Shown here one piece after another: positions 1 through 5,050 of a stretch of 5,050 bases of DNA. Made by a program: the position numbers and the translations under genes. The stretch is from positions 1-5,050 of the forward strand of contig CAYQLC010000047.1 in assembly GCA_964418325.1 (NCBI GenBank), written 5' to 3'. Every line of letters starts with the position of its first letter. Position 1 is the first letter of the stretch. The stretch is from IMCC26077 sp964418325. GTDB lineage: Bacteria; Actinomycetota; Actinomycetes; Nanopelagicales; Nanopelagicaceae. Below the pieces are notes generated by a model, which saw nothing but the letters and a program-made list of their open reading frames with translations, had not been told where the DNA came from and searched no databases.

Positions 1-807
1 ATGCTTCCTGGTTTAGATCGTTTTGACTCTTCGCGCCTTGCATATTTCCAACGCTTTGAAAAGAGCGCTGACGAATTGGCCAGTATTGCTGAGGAGATTA
101 TTGAGAAAAGATTGGCAAATCAAAACGCTACCGGCTCAGACGAAGAGGATCTGCTTGGTGTGCTGCTGAATATGCGTACCCAAATCTCAATGAATCACAT
201 CCGCGATGAAGCATTGACGTTAATTCTCAGCGGCCATGAGACCACAGCCAATGTCCTCTCGTGGGCCTTTGCTCACCTCTCAAATAACCCTGATTGCTAT
301 GAGGCTCTTCACGATGAGAGCAGAGAACTTGATTGGTTGTTCGATAATCGCACGCCAACATACGACGAGTTAGAAAAACACGCGCGCTACGCTTCTGCGG
401 TACTTTGGGAGGCGCTTCGATTGGCGCCACCAGTATGGGTTGCGCCCCGAATAGCGATCAATGATTGTGAAATAGCTGGGGTTAAAGTCCCAGCTGGCGC
501 CCACGTGTTAGTGAGTCAATACGTCACTCAGCGAGATCCACAATATTTTTCAGAGCCAGAACGATTTATCCCCGAACGCTGGCTTGATCCTGAATTTGAA
601 AAATCCCTGCCAAAAGGGGCTTACTTTCCCTTTGGTGCCGGTACTCGAAAATGTTTAGGTGAGTACTTCGCAATTGCTGAGTCACGAATCATCCTGCTGA
701 AAATAGCGCGGCAATGGCGAATCAATACCCCTATGCCCAAAGCACAGCCGCGGGCGACCTATCGACCTCATGGAAAAATGCGAGCACAGTTATTTAGTAG
801 AAGTTAA
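1..807 (+). CDS. Cytochrome P450, C-terminal part (5' end outside the window)
   Basis: This is the haem-binding C-terminal part of a cytochrome P450 monooxygenase, which uses O2 and electrons from a redox partner to oxidise a lipophilic substrate. Of the 268 residues seen, the I-helix oxygen-activation motif SGHETT is at 77-82, the K-helix ExxR is E137-R140, a PERF-type motif lies in EPERFIPERW (185-194), and the haem loop FGAGTRKCLG starts at F211 with the proximal ligand Cys218. In full-length P450s the I-helix lies roughly 150-180 residues further from the N-terminus, so the ATG at position 1 is probably an internal Met and the gene continues upstream. The motif style (ETT, PERF/PERW, CLG) fits the E-class, CYP4/CYP102-like bacterial group. 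Substrate and CYP family cannot be named from this part. No ferredoxin or reductase gene is seen nearby. Its stop codon overlaps that of the convergent transporter gene. Confidence 0.93.
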   Translation: MLPGLDRFDSSRLAYFQRFEKSADELASIAEEIIEKRLANQNATGSDEEDLLGVLLNMRTQISMNHIRDEALTLILSGHETTANVLSWAFAHLSNNPDCYEALHDESRELDWLFDNRTPTYDELEKHARYASAVLWEALRLAPPVWVAPRIAINDCEIAGVKVPAGAHVLVSQYVTQRDPQYFSEPERFIPERWLDPEFEKSLPKGAYFPFGAGTRKCLGEYFAIAESRIILLKIARQWRINTPMPKAQPRATYRPHGKMRAQLFSRS

Positions 808-2021
808 TTGCTCTTATGCATCTTTAATTTAATGCCGGTCCACACACCTAAAAATACTGATGCAAAAAAGACCCAACCAGAGAGTGCGAAAGCTTGAGAT
901 CCAGAGAGTAAGACGCCCACAGTGCAGCCAAGTGAGATCATGGCACCAAAACCAAGGAGAATTCCACCAATCAAAGCTGTGGTGGCATTTACTGGGGTAA
1001 TTCGTGAGAGTTTGAAACGATTGCCCGCTACTGCCGCAGCAAGAGATGCGCCAACGAGTCCAATTACTAGCCAACCATTATTAGTAATTGCCTCTGAGAC
1101 GATGGCGATACATCCGGCCATTTTGTCTAAGCCATTGAGCGTTTCCGGACCGAACCCGTTATCGAGTGAGAGATTACGCGAGGTGGTACTGAGCTGACGC
1201 GTGACGCCAAGTGGTTCGACTCGAAGATAAGCAACGGTACCTATTACTCCAACTAATCCACCAGTGACTAGTGGATTCCATCGATCGAGAATTAACTTTT
1301 GATGAATAGAACGGAGAGTTATTTTTACAGAGCGCTCGCCAGATATCGGCTCCGAATTGACTCCCTTTTTGATGGCAATTGCCGCAAGCACTGTGACAAT
1401 AACAAGTGTGAGAATCAAAGATCCTGCGTATCCAAAGGTGTGCGGCAACCAGGGAGTTGGTGAGTCAGCGATTAAATTCAGATAGATCGGATTCCAAAGT
1501 AGAAATGCGATGGCAAAACCAATCAGCGTCCCTAATAACGCGGGGATTGCGCGAAGATAACCTTGGCCGATTCGATAGAGGTGCCCGCTAATGCATGCGC
1601 CCGAAAGGGTCATACCAATGCCAAAGAGAAATGCGCCTATTGCTAGCGGGATGCTCACTGGCCCGATATGAGCTAAGGGTGGCAATCGATCGGTTGAGGT
1701 ATTTGGCAAGAACTGGCCAAAAACTAGAGCGTAACCGATGGCTCCAGCTGCGATAGCGGCAAAAACCGAGAGTAGACCAGTGGTGTTCTTATCTTCGATT
1801 CCATCTCGGAAAATACAGTAAAAACAAAATCGCCCGCGCTCCAACACTATGCCAAGACTTATGCCTATCAACAGGGAGATAGGGGCAGTGCTCGCTCCCT
1901 CTTTCGTTGATAAGAAATAGGCAACGCCCAAAAGCACTATAAGAATGGCCGCAGAGGCGACAGTGCGAACACTATCGCCTCGCGTCCATTTGGTAGTTGT
2001 GGAGATTATGCAGCTCCCCAA
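804..2021 (-). CDS. yeeE: YeeE/YedE-family transporter, probable thiosulfate uptake (TsuA-like)
   Basis: This 405-residue, very hydrophobic protein of the YeeE/YedE family has about nine or more membrane segments. Characterised members (TsuA) import thiosulfate by relaying it along conserved membrane cysteines. The family's repeated motifs are visible: GRFCFYCIFRD (63-73, Cys66 and Cys69), a GMTLSGACISGH stretch (136-147, Cys143) and GFGAMISLGCTVG (357-369, Cys366). Cys66, Cys143 and Cys366 probably match the three functional cysteines of TsuA. Cys304 is extra. The gene lies downstream of a secreted rhodanese and overlaps it by 16 bp, which suggests an operon, translational coupling and a shared role in sulfur supply. 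The start is TTG at 2021. An in-frame stop lies just upstream (2037-2039), and the next canonical start (GTG, codon 29) would cut into the first membrane helix. No good Shine-Dalgarno sequence precedes the TTG. Transport of another sulfur anion or of persulfide sulfur remains possible. Confidence 0.9.
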   Translation of the reverse strand: MGSCIISTTTKWTRGDSVRTVASAAILIVLLGVAYFLSTKEGASTAPISLLIGISLGIVLERGRFCFYCIFRDGIEDKNTTGLLSVFAAIAAGAIGYALVFGQFLPNTSTDRLPPLAHIGPVSIPLAIGAFLFGIGMTLSGACISGHLYRIGQGYLRAIPALLGTLIGFAIAFLLWNPIYLNLIADSPTPWLPHTFGYAGSLILTLVIVTVLAAIAIKKGVNSEPISGERSVKITLRSIHQKLILDRWNPLVTGGLVGVIGTVAYLRVEPLGVTRQLSTTSRNLSLDNGFGPETLNGLDKMAGCIAIVSEAITNNGWLVIGLVGASLAAAVAGNRFKLSRITPVNATTALIGGILLGFGAMISLGCTVGVLLSGSQAFALSGWVFFASVFLGVWTGIKLKMHKSN

Positions 2022-2971
2022 ATTGTGCCGGCATTGTTAACGATTGGAACACCAACTGAATTTCCATATTCAGTCCAGGATCCATCGTAGTTCTTCACGT
2101 TGTAGCCAAGAATCTCACTCAAAACAAACCAAGTGAGTGACGATCGCTCACCGATGCGGCAGTAAGTAATGACGTTCTGCTTTCCATCAATTCCTCTATC
2201 TGCATAGAGCTTTCGTAACTCAGCAACAGACTTGAAAGTGCCGTCAGCATTGACGTTCTGGCCCCATGGAACATTAACAGCTCCTGGGATGTGTCCAGCG
2301 CGGATAGCAAGCTCCTGGAAACCAGGGGCGGCGAATACTTTGCCGTTGTACTCATCAGCTGAACGAATGTCTACGAGCTTTACGGTTGCTTTACCTTTTA
2401 CTGCTGCTTTCGCAGCTGGAAGAACATCGGCAATCAATGTAGCTCGAACTGAACGATCAATCTTCTTCACGGTGAAGTTACCCTTACCAAAGGTTGGTAC
2501 CGCGGTTGTCAGTGGGCGACCATCTTTCTCCCACTTGACGCGGCCACCATCAAGAAGTCGAACATCTTCAACGCCATAACGATTAAAGACCCATGCTCCC
2601 CAGGCGGCGAACCAGTTGTTCTTATCACCATAGAAGACCACAGTGGTATCTCGATCAATTCCTGCAGTCTGTAGCAACTTGTTGAAGTTCTTGGTCGATA
2701 CCAGATCACGATTGACGGTATCTACAAGGTCGGTATACCAATTTATCTTGACCGCATTCTTAATATGGCCCTTCTCGTAGAGTCCAACCTCAGTTGAAAC
2801 TTCGAAAATTCGAACCTTTGGATTATCTACGTTTTGCTCAAGCCAATCAGCTGTCGCAACTGCTCGAGCAAGATTCTTCGGTGCTGCTTGAGCTGGCGAT
2901 ACTGCTAGAAGTGATGCAGCACCGACTGAGAGCGCTGCAAAAATCACCGATATTTTCTTTGAAATCTTCAC
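2006..2971 (-). CDS. Secreted two-domain rhodanese (thiosulfate sulfurtransferase)
   Basis: This is a tandem-rhodanese sulfurtransferase, which moves sulfane sulfur from thiosulfate or a similar donor to a thiol or cyanide acceptor through a cysteine persulfide. Residues here are numbered from the upstream GTG at 2986. An inactive N-terminal rhodanese domain (about 38-165) has Asp121 (FYGDKNNW) where the catalytic Cys would be. The C-terminal domain (about 180-315) carries the active loop CRIGERSS with Cys276. The N-terminus is a classic signal peptide: KISKK, a hydrophobic core, then SPAQA before APKN, so the enzyme should act outside the membrane, unlike the usual cytoplasmic homologues. 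GTG at 2971 is preferred as start because AAAGGA lies 6 nt before it, giving 321 residues beginning MKISKK. GTG 2986 and ATG 2977 are alternatives; both put the AAAGGA inside the gene or directly against the start. The gene is first of a pair with the overlapping YeeE/YedE transporter, suggesting that it processes sulfur substrate near that transporter. Confidence 0.92.
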   Translation of the reverse strand: MKISKKISVIFAALSVGAASLLAVSPAQAAPKNLARAVATADWLEQNVDNPKVRIFEVSTEVGLYEKGHIKNAVKINWYTDLVDTVNRDLVSTKNFNKLLQTAGIDRDTTVVFYGDKNNWFAAWGAWVFNRYGVEDVRLLDGGRVKWEKDGRPLTTAVPTFGKGNFTVKKIDRSVRATLIADVLPAAKAAVKGKATVKLVDIRSADEYNGKVFAAPGFQELAIRAGHIPGAVNVPWGQNVNADGTFKSVAELRKLYADRGIDGKQNVITYCRIGERSSLTWFVLSEILGYNVKNYDGSWTEYGNSVGVPIVNNAGTIWGAA

Positions 2972-2977
2972 AATCAT

Positions 2978-2983
2978 TCCTTT
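2978..2983 (-). promoter_or_regulatory. Ribosome binding site deciding the rhodanese start
   Basis: On the minus strand the sequence reads AAAGGA, then ATGATT, then GTG. The 6-nt spacing to the GTG at 2971 is near ideal. Spacing to the ATG at 2977 is zero, and the GTG at 2986 lies upstream of the site. This supports the GTG at 2971, which also gives the most typical signal-peptide N-terminus. Confidence 0.6.
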
Positions 2984-3034
2984 CACATTAAGTAATTGTT
3001 TTTAAACCCGGAAAAGTAAAACTAAAAATTGTTA

Positions 3035-3068
3035 GCGAGATTTATGCGCAACAGCGCGAGATATTTAT
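3035..3068. repeat. Near-direct repeat, 21-bp spacing
   Basis: GCGAGATTTAT (3035-3045) recurs as GCGAGATATTTAT (3056-3068), with a 2-bp insertion in the second copy. The left ends are 21 bp apart, about two helical turns, so two protein subunits could bind the same DNA face. A short GCGC-AACA-GCGC dyad (3046-3057) lies between and partly within the copies. The second copy overlaps the possible rhodanese -10 box. An operator role is inference. Confidence 0.35.
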
Positions 3069-3069
3069 A
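3063..3069 (-). promoter_or_regulatory. Possible -10 box for the rhodanese-transporter operon
   Basis: The minus strand reads TATAAAT, close to the sigma-70 -10 consensus. No convincing -35 hexamer lies 16-18 bp upstream. Use of this box would give a 5' untranslated leader of roughly 85 nt before the GTG at 2971. A weaker alternative, TAATGT at 2990-2985, would place a transcription start near the ATG at 2977. Confidence 0.25.
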
Positions 3070-3114
3070 CGGCAGTAATCGATGACACGGCGCTTAGTTA
3101 ATACACGCATCACT

Positions 3115-3171
3115 GCCTCTTTTCTCTCACTAAAAGTTGGCGAAAAGATACCTAAAACCCAGAAAAGAGGC
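3115..3171. repeat. 11-bp perfect inverted repeat with 35-nt spacer
   Basis: GCCTCTTTTCT at 3115-3125 is the exact reverse complement of AGAAAAGAGGC at 3161-3171. The spacer is A-rich, with three AAAA runs. No T-tract follows on either strand, so it is not an intrinsic terminator. It could be a DNA looping or operator site, or a long hairpin in any transcript starting further upstream. If the CDF mRNA starts at its ATG, the repeat lies entirely upstream of transcription, centred about 93 bp before it. Confidence 0.55.
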
Positions 3172-3185
3172 TAATTGCCAGATAT

Positions 3186-3199
3186 TTGCAACTGCAACT
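3186..3199. repeat. Small dyad / tandem hexamer TTGCAACTGCAACT
   Basis: TTGCA (3186-3190) and TGCAA (3193-3197) form a 5-bp inverted repeat with a 2-bp gap. The same bases can be read as GCAACT in tandem (3188-3199). Relative to the inferred leaderless start at 3236 the site spans about -50 to -37, a typical place for an activator site near a poor -35 region. It is short enough to be chance. Confidence 0.2.
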
Positions 3200-3223
3200 C
3201 ATGTGTTTGCCCTGGTCAATCCA

Positions 3224-3229
3224 TATACT
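3224..3229 (+). promoter_or_regulatory. -10 box TATACT for the CDF-CopC-heliorhodopsin run
   Basis: TATACT lies 6 nt before the ATG at 3236, so transcription would begin at or within a base of the A of that ATG, giving a leaderless mRNA. No Shine-Dalgarno sequence lies before the ATG, and leaderless starts are common in Actinobacteria. No clear -35 hexamer is found at 16-18 bp spacing. Confidence 0.5.
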
Positions 3230-3235
3230 CGCATC

Positions 3236-3796
3236 ATGGTGGTGCGGCGGACGGTGTTGCTGATTGCGCTTATCAATGCTGCTTACTTCGTCATTGAGTT
3301 CTATTTCGGCCATAGATTCAACTCAGTCTCACTAATTGGCGATAGCGTGGATTTCCTCGAGGATACCTCGCTTAATCTGCTTGTTGCGCTGGCGATTGGA
3401 TGGTCGCTCCGAAAACGAGTTTTGACTGGGTATGTGCTATCCGCTCTGCTTCTGGTCCCCGGTATCACCTTTCTATGGGTAGGCATCGATCAGGTCCTCT
3501 CGCCAGAGGTACCCAATGGCGCCGGTATGGGGGTAGTGGCTTTTGGCGCTCTCGTTGTCAATATCTACTGTGCCTACTTGATTTGGGATCATAAACATCT
3601 TGAGGGTGGTTTGATTAAGGCTGCCTACTATTCAGCACGCAATGACGCCATTGTGAACGCTTTGACGATAATTGCAGGAATTGTCACACTCTTTTCAGCA
3701 AGCATGATTCCGGACTTAGTGATTGGCATCATAATTTTTACTCTTAATGCATCTGCAGCCAAGAAGGTAATCTCAGCGGCACGAAATGAGGTGTAA
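3236..3796 (+). CDS. Short CDF-family cation transporter lacking the cytoplasmic domain
   Basis: This 186-residue, six-helix membrane protein of the cation diffusion facilitator family probably exports a divalent metal such as Zn2+ in exchange for protons. Numbered from the ATG at 3236, TM2 holds SLIGDSVDFLED, with Asp39 and Asp43 in the places of the E. coli YiiP site-A pair Asp45/Asp49. TM5 holds SARNDAIVNA, with Asp137 matching YiiP Asp157 but Ser133 where YiiP has His153. The protein stops after TM6 (PDLVIGIIIF, then NASAAKK), without the C-terminal metal-binding and dimerisation domain of typical CDFs of about 300 residues. I recall short actinobacterial cation transporters with the same SARND motif, so this looks like a subfamily trait and not damage. 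An upstream TTG at 3137 is possible but poorly supported. The TAA stop directly abuts the CopC-gene ATG, pointing to an operon. Metal specificity is not shown by the sequence. Confidence 0.85.
   Translation: MVVRRTVLLIALINAAYFVIEFYFGHRFNSVSLIGDSVDFLEDTSLNLLVALAIGWSLRKRVLTGYVLSALLLVPGITFLWVGIDQVLSPEVPNGAGMGVVAFGALVVNIYCAYLIWDHKHLEGGLIKAAYYSARNDAIVNALTIIAGIVTLFSASMIPDLVIGIIIFTLNASAAKKVISAARNEV
3788..3791 (+). promoter_or_regulatory. Ribosome binding site for the copC gene
   Basis: GAGG lies inside the last codons of the CDF gene, 5 nt before the ATG at 3797. The downstream gene would thus be initiated from within the upstream gene, consistent with one mRNA and translational coupling across the abutting TAA-ATG junction. 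Confidence 0.6.
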
Positions 3797-4348
3797 ATGT
3801 TCGTTCTAAAACGAGTAATTTCTGGATTAGCAATCGCATTCATTGTGATTACCTCTAGTCCTAGTGCCTTGGGACACGCGGAGCTAAAGAGTTCTAGCCC
3901 AGCGAAGGATGAAGTAGTTGTGCTCTTGCCTAGAACAGTTTCCGTGACATTTGGCGAAGATTTGTTGATTCTTGGCGAAGAGCAAGTAAATACGCTCGCG
4001 GTACGTGATTCTTATGACGAAGATCTTTCCCTAGAGGAGATTAAAGTCGATGGCAATACAATTTCAGCTCTAGTAAATTTGAGTAGCCCCGTCCTTGCTG
4101 GTGAATACCGAATCATCTATCGAGTTGTTAGCGCTGATGGCCACCCTGTAGAGGGTGAGATTCCATTTATTTATGATCCTGAGGGTGAAGTAGCCGTCGA
4201 TGCAGATGCAGAGCTCCCCAACGACAAAGGCACCAAATCTTCGGTGGATTCGGGAGAACCATCTGGCTTTAACTCACTATTTATCTGGGTTTCAGTTGCC
4301 ATATTTATAGTTATTGGAGCCCTGTTTCTTACAAGAAAACGGAAATAG
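3797..4348 (+). CDS. copC: CopC-domain copper-binding protein with C-terminal membrane anchor
   Basis: This 183-residue exported protein has a CopC domain, a small beta-barrel that binds copper outside the cytoplasmic membrane. A signal peptide covers residues 1-26, and cleavage after SALG would leave His27 as the new N-terminus, as CopC histidine-brace Cu(II) sites require. The HAELKSSSPA start is typical of the family. The other expected ligands are in VSADGHPVEG: Asp114 and His116. No Met-rich Cu(I) site is seen. An acidic, Gly/Ser-containing linker (about 128-158) leads to one transmembrane helix (about 160-178) and a basic RKRK tail, so the domain is tethered to the outer face of the membrane. 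There is no fused CopD domain and no separate copD gene within view. The gene is tightly placed between the CDF gene (0 nt gap) and the heliorhodopsin gene (16 nt gap). Copper storage, buffering or delivery are all possible. Confidence 0.9.
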   Translation: MFVLKRVISGLAIAFIVITSSPSALGHAELKSSSPAKDEVVVLLPRTVSVTFGEDLLILGEEQVNTLAVRDSYDEDLSLEEIKVDGNTISALVNLSSPVLAGEYRIIYRVVSADGHPVEGEIPFIYDPEGEVAVDADAELPNDKGTKSSVDSGEPSGFNSLFIWVSVAIFIVIGALFLTRKRK

Positions 4349-4364
4349 CGAGTACCCTTTTTAT

Positions 4365-5050
4365 ATGGCTAAAACTGTAACTACTGGTGGTCTTCGAAGA
4401 ATCAATATCATTGCGGGCTTCCTTCATCTTGCTCAGATGATTATTGTCCTGGCGCTCAGCAACGATTTCACCCTACCAATTAATGCAACATACATGTCTG
4501 GCCCTCCAGGAACTACCTTTGCTCCCCCCGTGGTGCTTTTCAATACGCCAGTTGGTCTAACGGTCGCAGTTTTTCTTGGTCTTTCCGCACTTGCGCATTT
4601 CATCGTGGCCAGCCCACAATTTTTTGGTCGTTACAGCAAGGGCTTAGCAGAGCAACGAAACTATTTCCGTTGGGTGGAATACTCAATCAGCTCTTCAGTC
4701 ATGATCGTGCTCATCGCTCAAGTGACCGGCGTTGCGGATATCACGGCTCTAATCTCCATCTTTGGCGTCAACGCTGCGATGATTCTTTTTGGCTGGCTCC
4801 AAGAGAAGTATGAGAATCCAGGTAATGGTGGTTGGTTGCCATTCATATTTGGATGTATAGCTGGTGCGGTTCCATGGCTCGCACTCGTTTTTTACGTTTT
4901 CGCTATTGGTGGTCCTGGAGAAACATCAGCGCCAGCATTTGTCTATGGAGTCGTATTCTCAATTTTCCTCTTCTTCAATTCATTCGCACTTGTGCAGTGG
5001 TTGCAGTATAAGAAAGTAGGAAAGTGGAGCGATTATCTACGTGGTGAACG
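4365..5050 (+). CDS. HeR: Heliorhodopsin, 3' end outside the window
   Basis: This is a heliorhodopsin, a seven-helix retinal photoreceptor family inverted in the membrane relative to type-1 rhodopsins, with a slow photocycle and usually no ion pumping. The 228 complete codons seen closely resemble the actinobacterial type protein 48C12: an N-terminus starting MAK, then NGPPGTT-like SGPPGTT (45-51), FRWVEYSISSSVM (101-113), IFGVNAAMILFGWLQEKY (132-149), FGCIAGAVPW (162-171) and FLFFNSFALVQWLQY (201-215). Glu105 matches the Schiff-base counterion Glu107 of 48C12, and His21 and His78 match His23 and His80, all with a constant offset of two. By that offset the retinal-binding lysine would be near residue 239, about ten codons past the window edge, so it is not verified here. 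The ATG at 4365 has no good Shine-Dalgarno sequence. TACCCT at 4353-4358 could be a weak -10 for an extra leaderless transcript, but read-through from copC is likelier. Confidence 0.95.
   Translation, partial: MAKTVTTGGLRRINIIAGFLHLAQMIIVLALSNDFTLPINATYMSGPPGTTFAPPVVLFNTPVGLTVAVFLGLSALAHFIVASPQFFGRYSKGLAEQRNYFRWVEYSISSSVMIVLIAQVTGVADITALISIFGVNAAMILFGWLQEKYENPGNGGWLPFIFGCIAGAVPWLALVFYVFAIGGPGETSAPAFVYGVVFSIFLFFNSFALVQWLQYKKVGKWSDYLRGE

Larger units (their letters stand above)
2972..3235. other. Divergent intergenic regulatory region
   Basis: This is the only sizeable non-coding stretch in the window. It separates the minus-strand sulfur genes from the plus-strand metal and rhodopsin genes, so it should hold the promoters of both. 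It is AT-rich on the rhodanese side. It contains a near-direct repeat of GCGAGAT(AT)TTAT, an 11-bp perfect inverted repeat with a 35-nt spacer, a TTGCA/TGCAA dyad and a TATACT box. The reading frame of the CDF gene is open back to a TTG at 3137, but that start would fall inside the inverted-repeat spacer and add 33 residues with no family resemblance, so I treat 3137-3235 as non-coding. No tRNA or known riboswitch is recognised. Confidence 0.7.

Noticed and set aside
1..807. A naturally truncated P450 starting at the ATG at position 1
   Set aside because: The ATG coincides with the window edge and the missing part matches the usual N-terminal half, so truncation by the window is the simpler explanation. 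Upstream sequence would settle it.
922..1197. Plus-strand open frame of 91 codons
   Set aside because: It lies wholly antisense to the well-supported YeeE/YedE transporter, has no recognisable domain or ribosome binding site, and its composition is what an antisense shadow would give.
2232..2579. Plus-strand open frame of 115 codons
   Set aside because: It is antisense to the rhodanese coding region, with no family resemblance and no promoter or ribosome binding site. It is a shadow of the real gene.
2794..2991. Plus-strand open frame of 65 codons
   Set aside because: It is antisense to the rhodanese signal peptide and N-terminal domain. Its Leu-rich look comes from the reverse complement of signal-peptide codons.
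3115..3171. Intrinsic terminator
   Set aside because: The stem is AT-rich with a 35-nt loop, no run of T follows on either strand, and no gene ends just upstream of it.
3137..3235. N-terminal extension of the CDF gene from a TTG
   Set aside because: No Shine-Dalgarno sequence, residues unlike CDF N-termini, a start inside an inverted-repeat spacer, and a good leaderless ATG downstream at 3236.
1..5050. P450 as a retinal or carotenoid enzyme serving the heliorhodopsin
   Set aside because: Some bacterial P450s hydroxylate carotenoids, but the visible half carries no substrate signature, and the gene is over 3.5 kb away behind an opposing operon.

Overview
The window looks like chromosomal DNA from a small-genome, moderate-GC actinobacterium. 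It most resembles the freshwater acI lineage (Ca. Nanopelagicales, such as Planktophila or Nanopelagicus), though this rests on protein resemblance recalled from memory, not a search. The clues are a heliorhodopsin very like the actinobacterial type protein 48C12, a CRIGERS-type two-domain rhodanese, a short CDF transporter of a kind common in Actinobacteria, tightly packed genes, and at least one start codon that fits a leaderless mRNA. No mobile element, CRISPR array, tRNA or rRNA was seen.

Layout. (1) 1-807, plus strand: the C-terminal part of a cytochrome P450, cut by the left edge. (2) 804-2971, minus strand: a two-gene sulfur module, convergent with the P450. A signal-peptide-bearing rhodanese (2006-2971) comes first and overlaps by 16 bp a YeeE/YedE-family thiosulfate-type transporter (804-2021). 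The P450 and transporter stop codons share the tetramer TTAA. (3) 2972-3235: a 264-bp divergent regulatory region holding an 11-bp perfect inverted repeat, a near-direct repeat over a possible rhodanese -10 box, a small dyad and a -10 box (TATACT) placed for leaderless transcription. (4) 3236 to the right edge, plus strand: a compact run of three membrane or envelope genes. These are a short CDF cation transporter, a CopC-domain copper-binding protein with a C-terminal membrane anchor (its ATG directly abuts the CDF stop), and a heliorhodopsin starting 16 nt after the CopC stop and cut by the right edge.

How the genes may work together. The minus-strand pair plausibly handles thiosulfate or persulfide sulfur outside and across the membrane, as a source of reduced sulfur. 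The plus-strand trio places a retinal photoreceptor of unsettled function directly downstream of two metal-handling genes (probable divalent cation efflux and Cu(II) binding). That linkage is the most interesting feature here. It suggests, but does not prove, light-linked metal homeostasis. The heliorhodopsin gene is not recovered by a simple closed-ORF search because it has no stop codon inside the window.
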